A DNA stretch of 64,000 bases from CAWCFV01 sp963794995 (GCA_963794995.1 CAWCFV010000002.1:1860001-1924000); one strand, 5' to 3'; positions 1 to 8,609 are shown, numbered from the stretch's first letter. Notes: a model not told the origin generated them from the letters alone. A program made the numbers and translations.

Positions 1-13
1 GGGACTGAGCCGG

Positions 14-958
14 TCAGCCGGTGAGGACTGCGTCGACCTCGTCCCGGAACGGGACGGCGGGAACCGCGCCGGCGCGCTGCACGCACAGGCCCGCCGCCGT
101 GGTGGCGCGCGCCAGTGCTGCCGGCAGCGCGACGCCGTCGGCCAGGGCCGCGGCCAGGTAGCCGGCGAAGGTGTCCCCGGCGCCGGTGGTGTCGGTGACC
201 GGGACCTGCCGGCCGGGCTCGTGGTGGCGCGCGCCGGACCGGTCGCCGTAGAGCGCGCCGCGCGGACCGAGGGTCACGACGACCGCCGGCACCCGGTCGA
301 GCAGCGCGCCGAGGTACGCCTCGACCTGCGCGAGCACGTCGTCGGCCCCGGTCACGGCCCGCGTCACGTCGCCGGCCAGCGCGGCGGCCTCGCCCTCGTT
401 GACGACCAGCAGGTCGACGCAGTCGGTGAGCACAGGGTCGAGAGCGGCCTCCGGGGCCGCGTTGAGCACCACCCGGACCCCTGCGTCCCGCGCGGCCCGG
501 GCCGCCTCGGCGACCGTGGGCAGCGGGACCTCGAGCTGCATGAGCAGCACCTCCGCGGCACCGATCGCCGCGGCCTCGTCGGGCCGCAGGGCCACGAGGT
601 CGGCGTTGGCCCCGGCCGCGACGACGATCGCGTTCTCCCCGTCGGGGTCGACCATCACCACCGCGAGCCCGGTGCTCGCCCCCGTCGTCCGGACCAGCGC
701 CTCGATGCCCGCGTCCGCCAGGACCTGCCGCAGCGTGGCGCCGTCGGGGTCGGCACCGACGGCCCCGACGAAACGGGTACGCGCACCGGCGCGGGCCGAG
801 GCCACCGCCTGGTTGAGGCCCTTGCCGCCCGGACCGCCGTCGCGTCCGGTAGCGAGCAGGGTCTGTCCCGGGGCGGGCAGCGCGCCGACGGCGAGCACGA
901 GGTCGACGTTCGCGCTGCCGAGCACGGTGACTCCGGACCGACCGGTCATGCCCCGCAC
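14..958 (-). CDS. rbsK: Ribokinase, PfkB family sugar kinase
   Basis: Cytoplasmic kinase expected to phosphorylate ribose (or a related sugar or nucleoside) at the expense of ATP. The 314 residues match the usual ribokinase length. The PfkB signatures are present: an N-terminal GGPGGKGLNQA glycine-rich motif near residues 41-51 and the C-terminal DTTGAGD anion hole with catalytic Asp near residue 262. A second ATG three codons in (MTGRSG) is an equally possible start. The gene ends about 13 bp from the window edge, so its downstream neighbour is not visible. Ribokinase is the best fit; other PfkB sugar kinases cannot be excluded. Confidence 0.85.
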   Translation of the reverse strand: MRGMTGRSGVTVLGSANVDLVLAVGALPAPGQTLLATGRDGGPGGKGLNQAVASARAGARTRFVGAVGADPDGATLRQVLADAGIEALVRTTGASTGLAVVMVDPDGENAIVVAAGANADLVALRPDEAAAIGAAEVLLMQLEVPLPTVAEAARAARDAGVRVVLNAAPEAALDPVLTDCVDLLVVNEGEAAALAGDVTRAVTGADDVLAQVEAYLGALLDRVPAVVVTLGPRGALYGDRSGARHHEPGRQVPVTDTTGAGDTFAGYLAAALADGVALPAALARATTAAGLCVQRAGAVPAVPFRDEVDAVLTG

Positions 959-985
959 GCTACGGCGTGCCGGCCCGGCCGCGGG

Positions 986-1417
986 TCAGCGCTCGAGACA
1001 GGCGCGCAGCCGGCCGAGGTCCGCGGCGATGCTCCGCCGGACCTGCCGGGCCATCACCGGGGTGGCCCACGCGAAGAACCGGCCCGGCGAGCCGACCGCG
1101 TGGATCGCCACCGACGTGCCGGCCGGCGCGTCCTCGAGCTCGTAGCGCACCCGCATGGGGAACGGCTTCTCGACCGTCATCTCCACCAGCCGGTCCGGCT
1201 CGTGCGCGGTGACGAGGTACCCGTAGTCGAACCGCCGGCCGAGGAACCGCGCGGTGCGCACGACCGTCGCGCCCTCGCGCAGCGGCCCCGGCCGGTCCGG
1301 CCGGCTGGACGTGATCCCGCCGGTCCAGCGCAGGTCGTGGGCCGGGTCGAACATGAACGCCGCGACGTCCGCCCGTGGCCGGTGGACGAGGACCACCGGC
1401 CGGACGTCGACGGTCAC
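986..1417 (-). CDS. SRPBCC (polyketide cyclase/START-like) family protein
   Basis: A protein of 143 residues with the helix-grip pattern of SRPBCC proteins: an N-terminal strand (VDVRPVVLVHRPRADVAAFMFDP), a central WTGGI segment, and paired strands ending in a long C-terminal helix (MARQVRRSIAADLGRLR). The GTG start at 1417 is chosen because it overlaps the stop of the preceding SRPBCC gene as GTGA, which implies translational coupling. The longer upstream reading frame only reads through that other gene. SRPBCC proteins bind hydrophobic ligands; no specific ligand can be inferred. Confidence 0.7.
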   Translation of the reverse strand: MTVDVRPVVLVHRPRADVAAFMFDPAHDLRWTGGITSSRPDRPGPLREGATVVRTARFLGRRFDYGYLVTAHEPDRLVEMTVEKPFPMRVRYELEDAPAGTSVAIHAVGSPGRFFAWATPVMARQVRRSIAADLGRLRACLER

Positions 1418-1851
1418 GCCTCGGCCGGGAAGTACGGCTGCGGTGACCCGGTCTCGGCGAACTGGGCGAGCCGCTGGAGCACCATCGCCCAGGTCTGCGC
1501 GGTGTACCCGAGGTCGGCCTCCGGGTAGCCGTCGGCGAAGCCGTGGTGCCGGAAGACGACACCGGTGCCCGACCCGGCGCGCGCGGCGGGGCCCAGCTGC
1601 CACTCCCACGTCGAGCCCTCCCAGAACGGGAACCCGGACGTGACGGTCATCCGCACCTGCGTGCCGGGCTCGGTGGTCACCGCCACCTCGAGGTCGACGG
1701 GGGCCGCTGCGAAGCCGAACCGCGCCTTGTCGGGTGCCACGTCGCAGTCCGCGGTCCAGAAGCCCTGCTGACCGGCGGTGGTGGTGAGGATCTCGGTGAG
1801 GCGCTGGGCGTCGGCGGCGACGTCGACGGCGAGCACGAGGGACGCGGTCAT
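1414..1851 (-). CDS. SRPBCC/AHSA1-type protein
   Basis: A protein of 145 residues of the activator-of-Hsp90-ATPase-1-like/SRPBCC fold, with the typical VFRHHGF strand and a C-terminal WAMVLQRLAQFAETG helix. I start it at the ATG at 1851 because a GGAGA ribosome binding site lies 5 nt upstream; an in-frame ATG at 1890 has no good site and falls in an AT-rich likely operator. It is divergent from the arsR gene and overlaps the next SRPBCC gene by 4 bp. Regulation by the neighbouring ArsR protein is likely by context. Confidence 0.7.
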   Translation of the reverse strand: MTASLVLAVDVAADAQRLTEILTTTAGQQGFWTADCDVAPDKARFGFAAAPVDLEVAVTTEPGTQVRMTVTSGFPFWEGSTWEWQLGPAARAGSGTGVVFRHHGFADGYPEADLGYTAQTWAMVLQRLAQFAETGSPQPYFPAEA

Positions 1852-2015
1852 GGCGGTCTCCAGGTCGGGAGGAGGGGAGGTGGTGGACATCTATTTAAGT
1901 TCTACCTACATTAGATCGGGACGTCAAGCCGGTCCGACCGCGCCGGCGCCCGGCGCCGGACGCCGGGCGGGGCAGGGCAGGATGACCGGCGACACCCCGG
2001 GAGGAGGTACGCCAC
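1852..2015. promoter_or_regulatory. Divergent promoter region with AT-rich putative ArsR operator
   Basis: Spacer between the minus-strand SRPBCC pair and the plus-strand arsR operon. It holds an AT-rich island at 1889-1916, conspicuous in this GC-rich DNA, bounded by ATCTA on the left and TAGAT on the right as an imperfect inverted repeat. ArsR repressors commonly bind such sites in their own promoter. A GGAGGAGG ribosome binding site for arsR lies near 2000-2007. Operator function is inferred. Confidence 0.5.
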
Positions 2016-2327
2016 GTGGATCCGCTCCAGGTCGTGGCCGCGCCCAAGCGCCTGCGCATCCTCGGGCTGGTGTGGGACCGCGAGCTGTCGGCGGGCGAGA
2101 TCGCCGCGCAGTTCGACGTGTCGTGGCCGGCGGTGAGCCAGCACCTCACGAAGCTGCGGACGGCGGGCCTCCTCGTCGAGCGACGCGCCGGCAACAGCCG
2201 CTACTACCGGACCGACCGCGAGGCCCTCGGTCCGCTCCGCGGCGTCGTCGAGGCGCACTGGCGGGCCGGCCTGAGCCGGATCAAGGACCTGGCCGAGGCC
2301 GAGCAGCGGGACAAGGACGCGGGATGA
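2016..2327 (+). CDS. ArsR-family winged-helix transcriptional repressor
   Basis: A 103-residue DNA-binding protein with the ArsR winged helix. The recognition helix is FDVSWPAVSQHLTKLRTAGLL (about residues 37-57), followed by the wing VERRAGNSRYYRTD. No metal-binding CxC motif is present, so it is probably of the SRPBCC-linked ArsR type rather than a metal sensor. The start is a GTG with a strong GGAGGAGG site upstream. Its stop overlaps the next gene (ATGA). It likely controls itself, the downstream SRPBCC gene and the divergent SRPBCC pair. Confidence 0.85.
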   Translation: MDPLQVVAAPKRLRILGLVWDRELSAGEIAAQFDVSWPAVSQHLTKLRTAGLLVERRAGNSRYYRTDREALGPLRGVVEAHWRAGLSRIKDLAEAEQRDKDAG

Positions 2328-2815
2328 GCGAACCGACGGTGGACGTGGACCTCGACGTGCTCGAGGTGAGCATCCACATCGCCGCCGAGCCCGAGACCGT
2401 CTTCCCCTACTTCACCGACCCGGACCGCTACGTGCAGTGGATGGGGACCACGGCGGTCCTCGACCCGGTCGCCGGCGGGCAGTACCGCGTGCACATGCGC
2501 GACGGCGTCGAGACGGCCGGCGAGTTCGTCGAGGTCGACCCTCCGCGGCGGCTGGTCTTCACCTGGGGCTGGACGACCAACCCCGGCGTCCCTCCCGGGA
2601 GCAGCCGGGTGGTCGTCACCCTCGAGCGGGACGCCGACGGCACCCGGGTCGTCCTGCGTCACCACGACCTCCCGGACGAGCCGGAGCGCACCTCCCACGG
2701 GCAGGGCTGGGCGATGTACCTGGGACGGCTGGCTGCCAGGGTGGGCGGCCAGGACCCCGGTCCGGACCCGAACGCCGACCCGACTGCCGACCCGCCCCGA
2801 GGAGACGACCGATGA
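2324..2815 (+). CDS. SRPBCC domain protein, ArsR-linked
   Basis: A 163-residue AHSA1-like protein. The N-terminal strand (VSIHIAAEPETVFPYFTDPDRYVQWMG) and the FTWGWTTNPGVPPGSS segment are typical of the family, as is the ArsR neighbour. The ATG at 2324 overlaps the arsR stop by 4 bp, and its own stop overlaps the next gene by 4 bp, giving a tight three-gene operon. The C-terminus ends in a Pro/Asp/Gly-rich tail that is probably disordered. It is the third SRPBCC protein within 2 kb, all around one ArsR. Confidence 0.8.
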   Translation: MSEPTVDVDLDVLEVSIHIAAEPETVFPYFTDPDRYVQWMGTTAVLDPVAGGQYRVHMRDGVETAGEFVEVDPPRRLVFTWGWTTNPGVPPGSSRVVVTLERDADGTRVVLRHHDLPDEPERTSHGQGWAMYLGRLAARVGGQDPGPDPNADPTADPPRGDDR

Positions 2816-3486
2816 GCGCGCTGGACGACATGACGGTGGCCGTGCTCGGGGGCACCGGTCCGCAGGGGCGTGGCCTGGCGCGCCGCTTCGCCGCAGCCGG
2901 GCTCAGGGTCGCGCTCGGCAGCCGCGACGCCGAGCGGGCCGCCGCCGCAGCCCAGACGCTGGCCGAGGCAACCGGTGGCGTGGTCACCGGCGGCACCAAC
3001 GAGCAGGTCGCCCGCACCGCGGACATCGTCGTGGTCGCCGTCCCGTGGGACGGGCACCGTGAGCTGCTGACCTCCCTCGCCGATGCGCTGCTCGGCAGGG
3101 TCGTCGTCGACTCGGTCAACCCGCTGGGTTTCGACAAGCAGGGCGCGTTCGCCCTCGAGGTGCCCGAGGGGTCAGCGGCACAGCAGGCAGCCGCCCTGCT
3201 GCCCGGCAGCCGGGTGACGGCCGCCTTCCACCACGTCAGCGCGGTCCTGCTCGAGGACCCGGCGGTCGAGTCGGTCGACACCGACGTCCTCGTGCTGGGC
3301 GACGACCGCGGGGCCACCGACCTGGTGCAGGAGCTGGCCGGCCGGATCCCCGGGGTCCGCGGGCTCTACGGCGGCCGGCTGCGCAACGCCCACCAGGTCG
3401 AGGCCCTCACGGCCAACCTGATCAGCGTCAACCGCCGTTACACGGCGCACGCCGGCGTCCGCGTCACCGACGTCGAGACGCCGTAA
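2812..3486 (+). CDS. npdG: F420-dependent NADP reductase (NADPH:F420 oxidoreductase)
   Basis: A 224-residue soluble enzyme predicted to transfer hydride between NADPH and coenzyme F420. Seen directly: an N-terminal Rossmann motif GGTGPQGRGLARRFAAAG (residues ~11-28), LGSRDAERA for NADP 2'-phosphate contact, VAVPWDGH, and the VVVDSVNPLGFD block characteristic of the NpdG family. The length is normal for the family. The ATG at 2812 overlaps the preceding SRPBCC stop (ATGA). It implies the organism makes F420, although no F420 biosynthesis gene lies in the window. Confidence 0.85.
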   Translation: MSALDDMTVAVLGGTGPQGRGLARRFAAAGLRVALGSRDAERAAAAAQTLAEATGGVVTGGTNEQVARTADIVVVAVPWDGHRELLTSLADALLGRVVVDSVNPLGFDKQGAFALEVPEGSAAQQAAALLPGSRVTAAFHHVSAVLLEDPAVESVDTDVLVLGDDRGATDLVQELAGRIPGVRGLYGGRLRNAHQVEALTANLISVNRRYTAHAGVRVTDVETP

Positions 3487-3492
3487 CAGGCA

Positions 3493-3556
3493 GGGGCACA
3501 CGGCAACAGGCGTCGATGCCTGTTGCCGTGTGCCCTGGCCTACCTCACGTGGTCGC
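3493..3556. repeat. Palindromic intergenic repeat, family A copy 1
   Basis: A perfect 18-bp inverted repeat (arms 3494-3511 and 3518-3535, outer end GGGCACACGG) around a 6-nt loop, followed by a CCTACCTCACGTGGTCG flank. The same core and flank, in reverse orientation, recur near 45042-45120 and 61266-61357. It lies between convergent npdG and the diguanylate cyclase gene, where the hairpin could also stop transcription from both sides. Confidence 0.8.
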
Positions 3557-3594
3557 GGCCGGGCGGTGGGCGCGGTGGGGGGGCGGGGTCAGGG

Positions 3595-4998
3595 TCAGTG
3601 GGCGTCGGCGGCCAGGACGAGGCGGTCGCGGCCGGCGTCCTTGGCGGCGTACAGCGCCTTGTCGGCCGCCTCGATCAGCGCCTCCGGCGAGTCGACGGGG
3701 CAGTGCGGGAAGGAGGCGGCACCGATGCTGACGCTGACCTGGACCGTGCTGTGGCCGGCGGGCACGACGAGGCCGCCGGTGGCCCGGCGGATCCGGTCGC
3801 CGACCGACCGGACGTCGTCGACGCCGCCGCCGGGCAGCAGGACGAGGAACTCCTCGCCGCCGGTGCGGATGAGCACGTCGCCCTCACGCAGCACCAGGCG
3901 GGCAGCAGCGGTGACCTCCCGAAGCACCCGGTCACCGACGAGGTGGCCGAAGGTGTCGTTGACGTCCTTGAAGTGGTCGAGGTCGAAGGCCAGCACGCCC
4001 AGGGGCACCTCGGAACGCAGCGACCGGGCCCACTCCTCCTGCAGCCGGGCGAGACCGAACCGCCGGTTGTACGCGCCGGTGAGCGGGTCGATCGCGGCCA
4101 GCCGCTGGAACCGCTCGTGCGAGATCACGTTGTTCAGCGCGACACCGGTCGGCGCGCGCATCGCCTCGACCAGCAGGGCGGTGTCCTTCGACGGCGTCCG
4201 GGCGAAGGCCAGGACGACGACGCCGAGGGCCACCGAGCGGAACGGGATCGGCAGGATCGCCACGGTGGCGGGGCGGAAGGTCGTGAGGGCGGCGTCCACG
4301 TCGAGGTCCGCCGGCACCGGCATCCACATCGTCGACCCGGTGGCGAGCGCGGCGAGCACCGTCGCGTTCTCCGTCAGCTGCAGCGCGGACACCCGGTGCG
4401 CAGCGGTGATCTCGAGCTCGCCGTCGCGCACGATGGCGAAGGCCGCGGCCTCGGCGCCGCTGGCGCCGAGGAAGCTGCGCTGCGCGGCGGTCGTGAACTC
4501 GGCGAGGTCGAGGTGCTCGGCCAGCACCCTGCTGTGCTCGGTCATCGCCTGCTGCACCTCGCGCGAGGCGGCCAGCGCCGAGACCAGGTCGTTGAAGGAG
4601 GCGGCACCCTCGCCGAACTCGTCGGCGGAGTCGACCGGGAGCTGGCACGCCTCGGGCGTGCAGCCGGCCCAGTCGCCGGAGTACGTCGCCTCCCCGATGA
4701 CTCCGGAGACCCGGCGCATCTGGCGCGACAGGGTGTCCAGCCTGCTCCCGACGACCCAGCGGGCCAGCCGGTAGTTGGCGGCCGCCAGCAGGCAGCCGGC
4801 GACGACGGTGGCGAGGAAGAACGTCGGACGCAGCGTCAGCTCGGCGGGGATGCCCAGCGGCGGCAGGACGAACGGGAAGGCGACACCGATCGCGATGCCC
4901 AGGCCCAGCATCCACAGGCCGAGGTCGGTGAAGGCTCGGCTGGTCAACCGGGCCGCGCCTCGGCGGGCGGTCGGGACCGTCGGCGGGTTCTGCGCCAT
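3595..4998 (-). CDS. Membrane diguanylate cyclase (GGDEF)
   Basis: A 467-residue protein predicted to make cyclic di-GMP. Two membrane segments lie near residues 25-80, followed by a HAMP-like linker, a GAF-like sensor region (about 150-300) and a C-terminal GGDEF domain. The active-site motif is GGEEF at about 380-384. An RxxD inhibitory I-site (REGD) sits five residues before it, so product feedback is likely. The substrate loop LAFDLDHFKDVNDTFGH is intact. No EAL domain is present. It stands alone, convergent with npdG across a family A palindrome. Confidence 0.9.
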   Translation of the reverse strand: MAQNPPTVPTARRGAARLTSRAFTDLGLWMLGLGIAIGVAFPFVLPPLGIPAELTLRPTFFLATVVAGCLLAAANYRLARWVVGSRLDTLSRQMRRVSGVIGEATYSGDWAGCTPEACQLPVDSADEFGEGAASFNDLVSALAASREVQQAMTEHSRVLAEHLDLAEFTTAAQRSFLGASGAEAAAFAIVRDGELEITAAHRVSALQLTENATVLAALATGSTMWMPVPADLDVDAALTTFRPATVAILPIPFRSVALGVVVLAFARTPSKDTALLVEAMRAPTGVALNNVISHERFQRLAAIDPLTGAYNRRFGLARLQEEWARSLRSEVPLGVLAFDLDHFKDVNDTFGHLVGDRVLREVTAAARLVLREGDVLIRTGGEEFLVLLPGGGVDDVRSVGDRIRRATGGLVVPAGHSTVQVSVSIGAASFPHCPVDSPEALIEAADKALYAAKDAGRDRLVLAADAH

Positions 4999-5083
4999 CT
5001 GCGGCTCCTCCTCAGGAGATGTCCTCCCTGTATCGGAGCCCGCGCGCTCGACCTGTAGGCCGAACAGGTGACGCGGCGCACGG

Positions 5084-5698
5084 CTACCCGGTGCCCGAGC
5101 CCGTCGTCCCGCCCTTCTTCTTCTTCTTCTTCGTGGGCTGCTCGGTCGTGGCGGCCGGCGCCGGCGTCGCCGACCCGGCCGTCGCGGCGGCCGACCCGGT
5201 GGCCGGCGACGGGCTCGGCGAGGGCGACACGGTGTCGGCGCCCACGACGACCAGGCGGGTGGTCAGGGTGAGGTCGTGGAACCGGAAGGTGACCGGGACC
5301 CGCTGACCGGCGGTCACCGGTCGGGTCAGGTCACGCAGCGCGAGCCCCCTGCCGCCGGTCCCGAGGACCAGCCAGTCGTGCGCCCGCAGGCGCAGGGGCA
5401 GGGCGGTGCCGGTCAGCACGACGTCACGGGCGTACGGGCTGCTCACCGACTGCAGCACGTGGTCGAGCTCACCGTCGTTGCGCAGCCAGGCGACCACGGG
5501 GGTCGAGGTCGCCGGGCGGACCCAGTCCCCGTCGGGCGGCAGGACGTGCCCGGCCTCGAGCGACACCGACCCCGCCCGGGCTGTCGCGCCGCGGGGCGCT
5601 CGCTCGGCGGACACCCAGGCGGAGGTGGCGAACACCGCGCAGCCGAGCAGGACCAGGCTGGACACCAGGCCGACGACCGCTCTCCAGGTGCGTGACAC
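5084..5698 (-). CDS. PCu(A)C-like lipoprotein lacking copper ligands, poly-Lys tail
   Basis: A 204-residue exported protein. The N-terminus has a basic start, a hydrophobic stretch and a lipobox-like LLGC (Cys near residue 20). The middle (WLRNDGELDHVLQSVSSP to RPVTAGQRVPVTFRF) follows the pattern of PCu(A)C/DUF461 copper chaperones. The family's His and Met ligands are absent, so copper binding is doubtful. The C-terminus is a Pro/Ser/Ala/Thr-rich spacer with six consecutive lysines encoded by a TTC trinucleotide run. Function unknown; the family match is by eye. Confidence 0.6.
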   Translation of the reverse strand: MSRTWRAVVGLVSSLVLLGCAVFATSAWVSAERAPRGATARAGSVSLEAGHVLPPDGDWVRPATSTPVVAWLRNDGELDHVLQSVSSPYARDVVLTGTALPLRLRAHDWLVLGTGGRGLALRDLTRPVTAGQRVPVTFRFHDLTLTTRLVVVGADTVSPSPSPSPATGSAAATAGSATPAPAATTEQPTKKKKKKGGTTGSGTG

Positions 5699-5923
5699 GG
5701 GCCCCTCCTCGTGGAGCCGGACGGCTCTCCCCCCACCGCTGCCCTGGTGTCCCGGCCGGCACGCGCCACCCGCTTTGCAGTCCTGTGACGATCCGACGAC
5801 GACCGGTCAGCGGCCGCGAGCTGGCCGGACAGCGGGCAGACGACAGCACCGCACCTGCCGAGGGGTGCTCGGGAGGTGCGGTGCGCAGGTAGGTCGTCGC
5901 GGGCCGCCTGGGCCCGCCGGGGG

Positions 5924-6130
5924 TCAGCCCTCGGAGCGCTGGGTCGGGATGCCGGCGAGCAGGGCCCGGACCTCCGACTCGCGGTAGCGACGGTGACCGC
6001 CGAGGGTACGGATCGAGGTCAGCTTGCCTGCCTTCGCCCAGCGGGTGACCGTCTTGGGGTCCACCCGGAACATCGTGGCGACCTCGGCTGGTGTCAGCAG
6101 CGGCTCGGCATCGGGAGTACGCGTCGTCAT
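5924..6130 (-). CDS. bldC: Developmental regulator BldC, MerR-type HTH
   Basis: A 68-residue DNA-binding protein nearly identical, as I remember it, to Streptomyces BldC. It is a single MerR-like winged HTH (LTPAEVATMFRVDPKTVTRW, then TLGGHRRYRESEVRALL) with no effector domain. In Streptomyces, BldC oligomerises head-to-tail on direct repeats and times development. The upstream 154 bp contains a TCCGAG/CTCGGA inverted repeat at 6161-6176. Synteny with the following hypothetical gene and vdh matches S. coelicolor SCO4089-SCO4091. Confidence 0.95.
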   Translation of the reverse strand: MTTRTPDAEPLLTPAEVATMFRVDPKTVTRWAKAGKLTSIRTLGGHRRYRESEVRALLAGIPTQRSEG

Positions 6131-6284
6131 GTGGCCGGTTCCTTCAGCCTCGATGGGTAGGTCCGAGAGTCCTCGGATCTCTACGCAATGGTGCCCGATG
6201 GGCGGGATGTCCGAAATGGCCCGAACGGACCATGTCCGGCATGGCCACAGAGGACTAGGCCGCGGTACCCGGGGTCGGGGTCGG

Positions 6285-7142
6285 CTAGTTGGCGTGCTCG
6301 AGCGCGGCGACGGCGGCCCAGCGGTCGGCGACGCTGCGGTAGGTGGCCATCGCGCCGTCCTCGTCGCCGGTCCCGAGCGCGGCCACGGCTGCGGCGACGT
6401 CGGCGACCGAGGTGTCGGTGGCCACCCCGTCGGTGCCCAGCAGCCGGGCCAGGCCCGCGTAGTCCAGCTCGAGCCAGGACCGGGCGTGGAACTCCTCGAG
6501 CCAGCGACCGAGCTCCTCGACCTGCTCGACGACGTCGATGTCGCCCAGGTGCAGCGTCAGGGTGCGCAGGACCCGCGCGACCCGGCGGCGGGCGGCCGAC
6601 ATCCGGGTCCGGTGCACCACGGCGGGCTCACCGGCGGCCTCCTCGGCGACCACCCGGTCCGACGGCACGAACGGCACGAACCAGGTCAGCGGCACCGACC
6701 AGGTGGCGGTGAGGATGCGCAGCGCAGAGCCCACCTCGGCCTCCCCCCACGCGGCGTGGTCGGCCTCGGCCCGCTCCAGCGAGGCCGGGGGGACGAAGGC
6801 GTGCAGCACCGGGTCCGGCAGCCCGTCCCGGAACTGTCCCAGCGCCACCCAGGACCGCAGCCGGGTCTGCACCGGGCACACGTGCGGCACGCCCTCCACC
6901 TCGAGGACGAACGCCTCCCGCTCCTCGTCGGTGGGCACCGGGCGCGGCGGCACCGAGAGCACACCCGCCAGGGCCGACCGGTGCTCGGCGACCAGCCGGT
7001 CGGCGCGGGCCACGGCCCGGGCGGTGTCACCCGCGTACTCGGCCCAGCGGGCCCGCTCCTCGGGGGGGAACGCGGACACCGGCTCGTACACCCGCAGGTA
7101 CGCGGCGTACGGGTTGGGCCGGAGGGCGTGACGGCGTGGCAC
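6285..7142 (-). CDS. Conserved hypothetical protein between bldC and vdh
   Basis: A 285-residue soluble protein, mainly alpha-helical by composition, with no signal peptide or membrane segment. I recognise no catalytic motif. It occupies the same place as the hypothetical gene between vdh and bldC in Streptomyces (SCO4090), which supports its being real. It is divergent from vdh with about 30 bp between starts, so the two share a promoter region. Conserved-looking patches are TATWSVPLTWFVPFVPSDR and the Arg-rich RTRMSAARRRVARVLRTL segment. Function unknown. Confidence 0.75.
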   Translation of the reverse strand: MPRRHALRPNPYAAYLRVYEPVSAFPPEERARWAEYAGDTARAVARADRLVAEHRSALAGVLSVPPRPVPTDEEREAFVLEVEGVPHVCPVQTRLRSWVALGQFRDGLPDPVLHAFVPPASLERAEADHAAWGEAEVGSALRILTATWSVPLTWFVPFVPSDRVVAEEAAGEPAVVHRTRMSAARRRVARVLRTLTLHLGDIDVVEQVEELGRWLEEFHARSWLELDYAGLARLLGTDGVATDTSVADVAAAVAALGTGDEDGAMATYRSVADRWAAVAALEHAN

Positions 7143-7174
7143 GACCCAGACCCTACGGCTCGTATCGTGGCCCG

Positions 7175-8269
7175 GTGCCCAGCCCCGTCACCGGTCCCGT
7201 CTTCGGCCCGCACCCCGGTGCCCGGCAGGCCCACGAGCAGGTGGTCTTCGGTGCCGACGACGCCACCGGGCTGCGGGTGATCGTCGGCATCTACTCCACC
7301 GCGCTCGGCCCGGCCCTGGGCGGCACCCGCTTCTACCCCTACGCCGACGAGGCCGCCGCCCTGGCCGACGTTCTCGACCTGTCCCGTGCGATGGCGTACA
7401 AGAACGCCCTGGCCGGGCTGCCCCACGGCGGCGGCAAGGCCGTGATCATCGGCGACCCGGCCACCACGAAGTCCGAGGCCCTGCTGCTGGCCTACGGACG
7501 GTTCCTCGACGGCCTCGGCGGGCGGTACGTGACGGCCTGCGACGTCGGCACGTACGTCGCCGACATGGACGTCGTGGCGCGGGCCACCCGGTTCGCGACC
7601 GGGCGCTCACCCGAGAACGGCGGCGCCGGCGACTCGTCGGTGCTCACGGCCTACGGAGTCTTCCAGGGCATGCGGGCCGGGGCCGAGCACCTGTGGGGCA
7701 GCCCGACGCTGGCCGGCCGGACCGTCGGCGTCGCGGGGGTGGGCAAGGTCGGGCGGCACCTCGTCGCGCACCTCGTCGACGACGGCGCCACGGTCGTGGT
7801 CACCGACGTGTCCCAGGACGCCGTCGAGGCCGTCCGGGCCGCACACCCGACCGTGCAGGTCGTCGACGACACCGACGCCCTGGTGTCCGCGGACCTCGAC
7901 GTCTACTCGCCCTGCGCGCTGGGGCACGCGCTCACCGACGAGGTGGTCGCCGGCCTGTCCGCGCGGCTGGTCTGCGGCGGCGCGAACAACCAGCTGGCCC
8001 ACCCGGGCGTCGAGACCGCGCTGGCCGCTCGCGGGATCCTCTACACCCCGGACTACTGCGTGAACTCCGGCGGCGTCATCCAGGTCGCCGACGAGCTGAA
8101 CGGGTTCTCCTTCGACCGGGCCCGCGCCAAGGCGGGAGAGATCTTCGCCACGACCTCCCGGGTGCTGGCGGTCGCGGCCGAGCAGGGCGTCACCCCCGGG
8201 ACCGCCGCCGACCGGCTGGCCGAGCAGCGGATGGCGCAGGGCGGCGGGGTCTCCCGGATCGACGTCTGA
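7175..8269 (+). CDS. vdh: Leucine/valine dehydrogenase, Glu/Leu/Phe/Val family
   Basis: NAD-dependent oxidative deaminase of branched-chain amino acids, 364 residues from the GTG at 7175. The catalytic region MAYKNALAGLPHGGGKAVI (Lys near 76 and 88) and the Rossmann motif GVAGVGKVGRH are intact, and PDYCVNSGGVI near the C-terminus is typical. The longer frame from 7136 would overlap the divergent gene, so I prefer 7175. Position beside bldC and a DUF3073 gene is conserved in Streptomyces, where vdh supplies branched-chain keto acids. Valine versus leucine preference cannot be read from the sequence. Confidence 0.9.
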   Translation: MPSPVTGPVFGPHPGARQAHEQVVFGADDATGLRVIVGIYSTALGPALGGTRFYPYADEAAALADVLDLSRAMAYKNALAGLPHGGGKAVIIGDPATTKSEALLLAYGRFLDGLGGRYVTACDVGTYVADMDVVARATRFATGRSPENGGAGDSSVLTAYGVFQGMRAGAEHLWGSPTLAGRTVGVAGVGKVGRHLVAHLVDDGATVVVTDVSQDAVEAVRAAHPTVQVVDDTDALVSADLDVYSPCALGHALTDEVVAGLSARLVCGGANNQLAHPGVETALAARGILYTPDYCVNSGGVIQVADELNGFSFDRARAKAGEIFATTSRVLAVAAEQGVTPGTAADRLAEQRMAQGGGVSRIDV

Positions 8270-8426
8270 CCGCCGCGGCCGCCGGCCGGTCGCGGTGCGC
8301 CGGACCACGCCTCGGCGGGATGGGGCGGAACACCCGGGCGCCATGTACCGTTGGGGCCACGAAGAGACACTGAACCCGGGGCCGCCACGCGCTGGCCGCC
8401 CCGTTGACTCATGAGGGGGTCGAGCC

Positions 8427-8609
8427 ATGGGGCGCGGCCGAGCCAAGGCGAAGCAGACCAAGGTTGCTCGCGAGCTGAAGTACAGCTCGCAGGGCACCGA
8501 TTTCGCGGCGCTGCAACGCGAGCTCGCATCCGGTTCCGTCGAGCGGTCGGACATGACCGAGGCGGAGAAGGACGAGTACGACGAGTGGGCAGCCGGCGAC
8601 AAGCGCTGA
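8427..8609 (+). CDS. DUF3073 small actinobacterial protein
   Basis: A 60-residue, highly charged soluble protein beginning MGRGRAKAKQTKVARELKY, the hallmark of DUF3073. The basic N-terminal half suggests nucleic-acid contact, and the C-terminal half is acidic (TEAEKDEYDEW). Function unknown. It is preceded by GAGGGGG about 8 nt before the ATG. An imperfect GC hairpin at about 8377-8402 lies in its probable 5' untranslated region. The gene is conserved next to purM in actinobacteria. Confidence 0.9.
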   Translation: MGRGRAKAKQTKVARELKYSSQGTDFAALQRELASGSVERSDMTEAEKDEYDEWAAGDKR

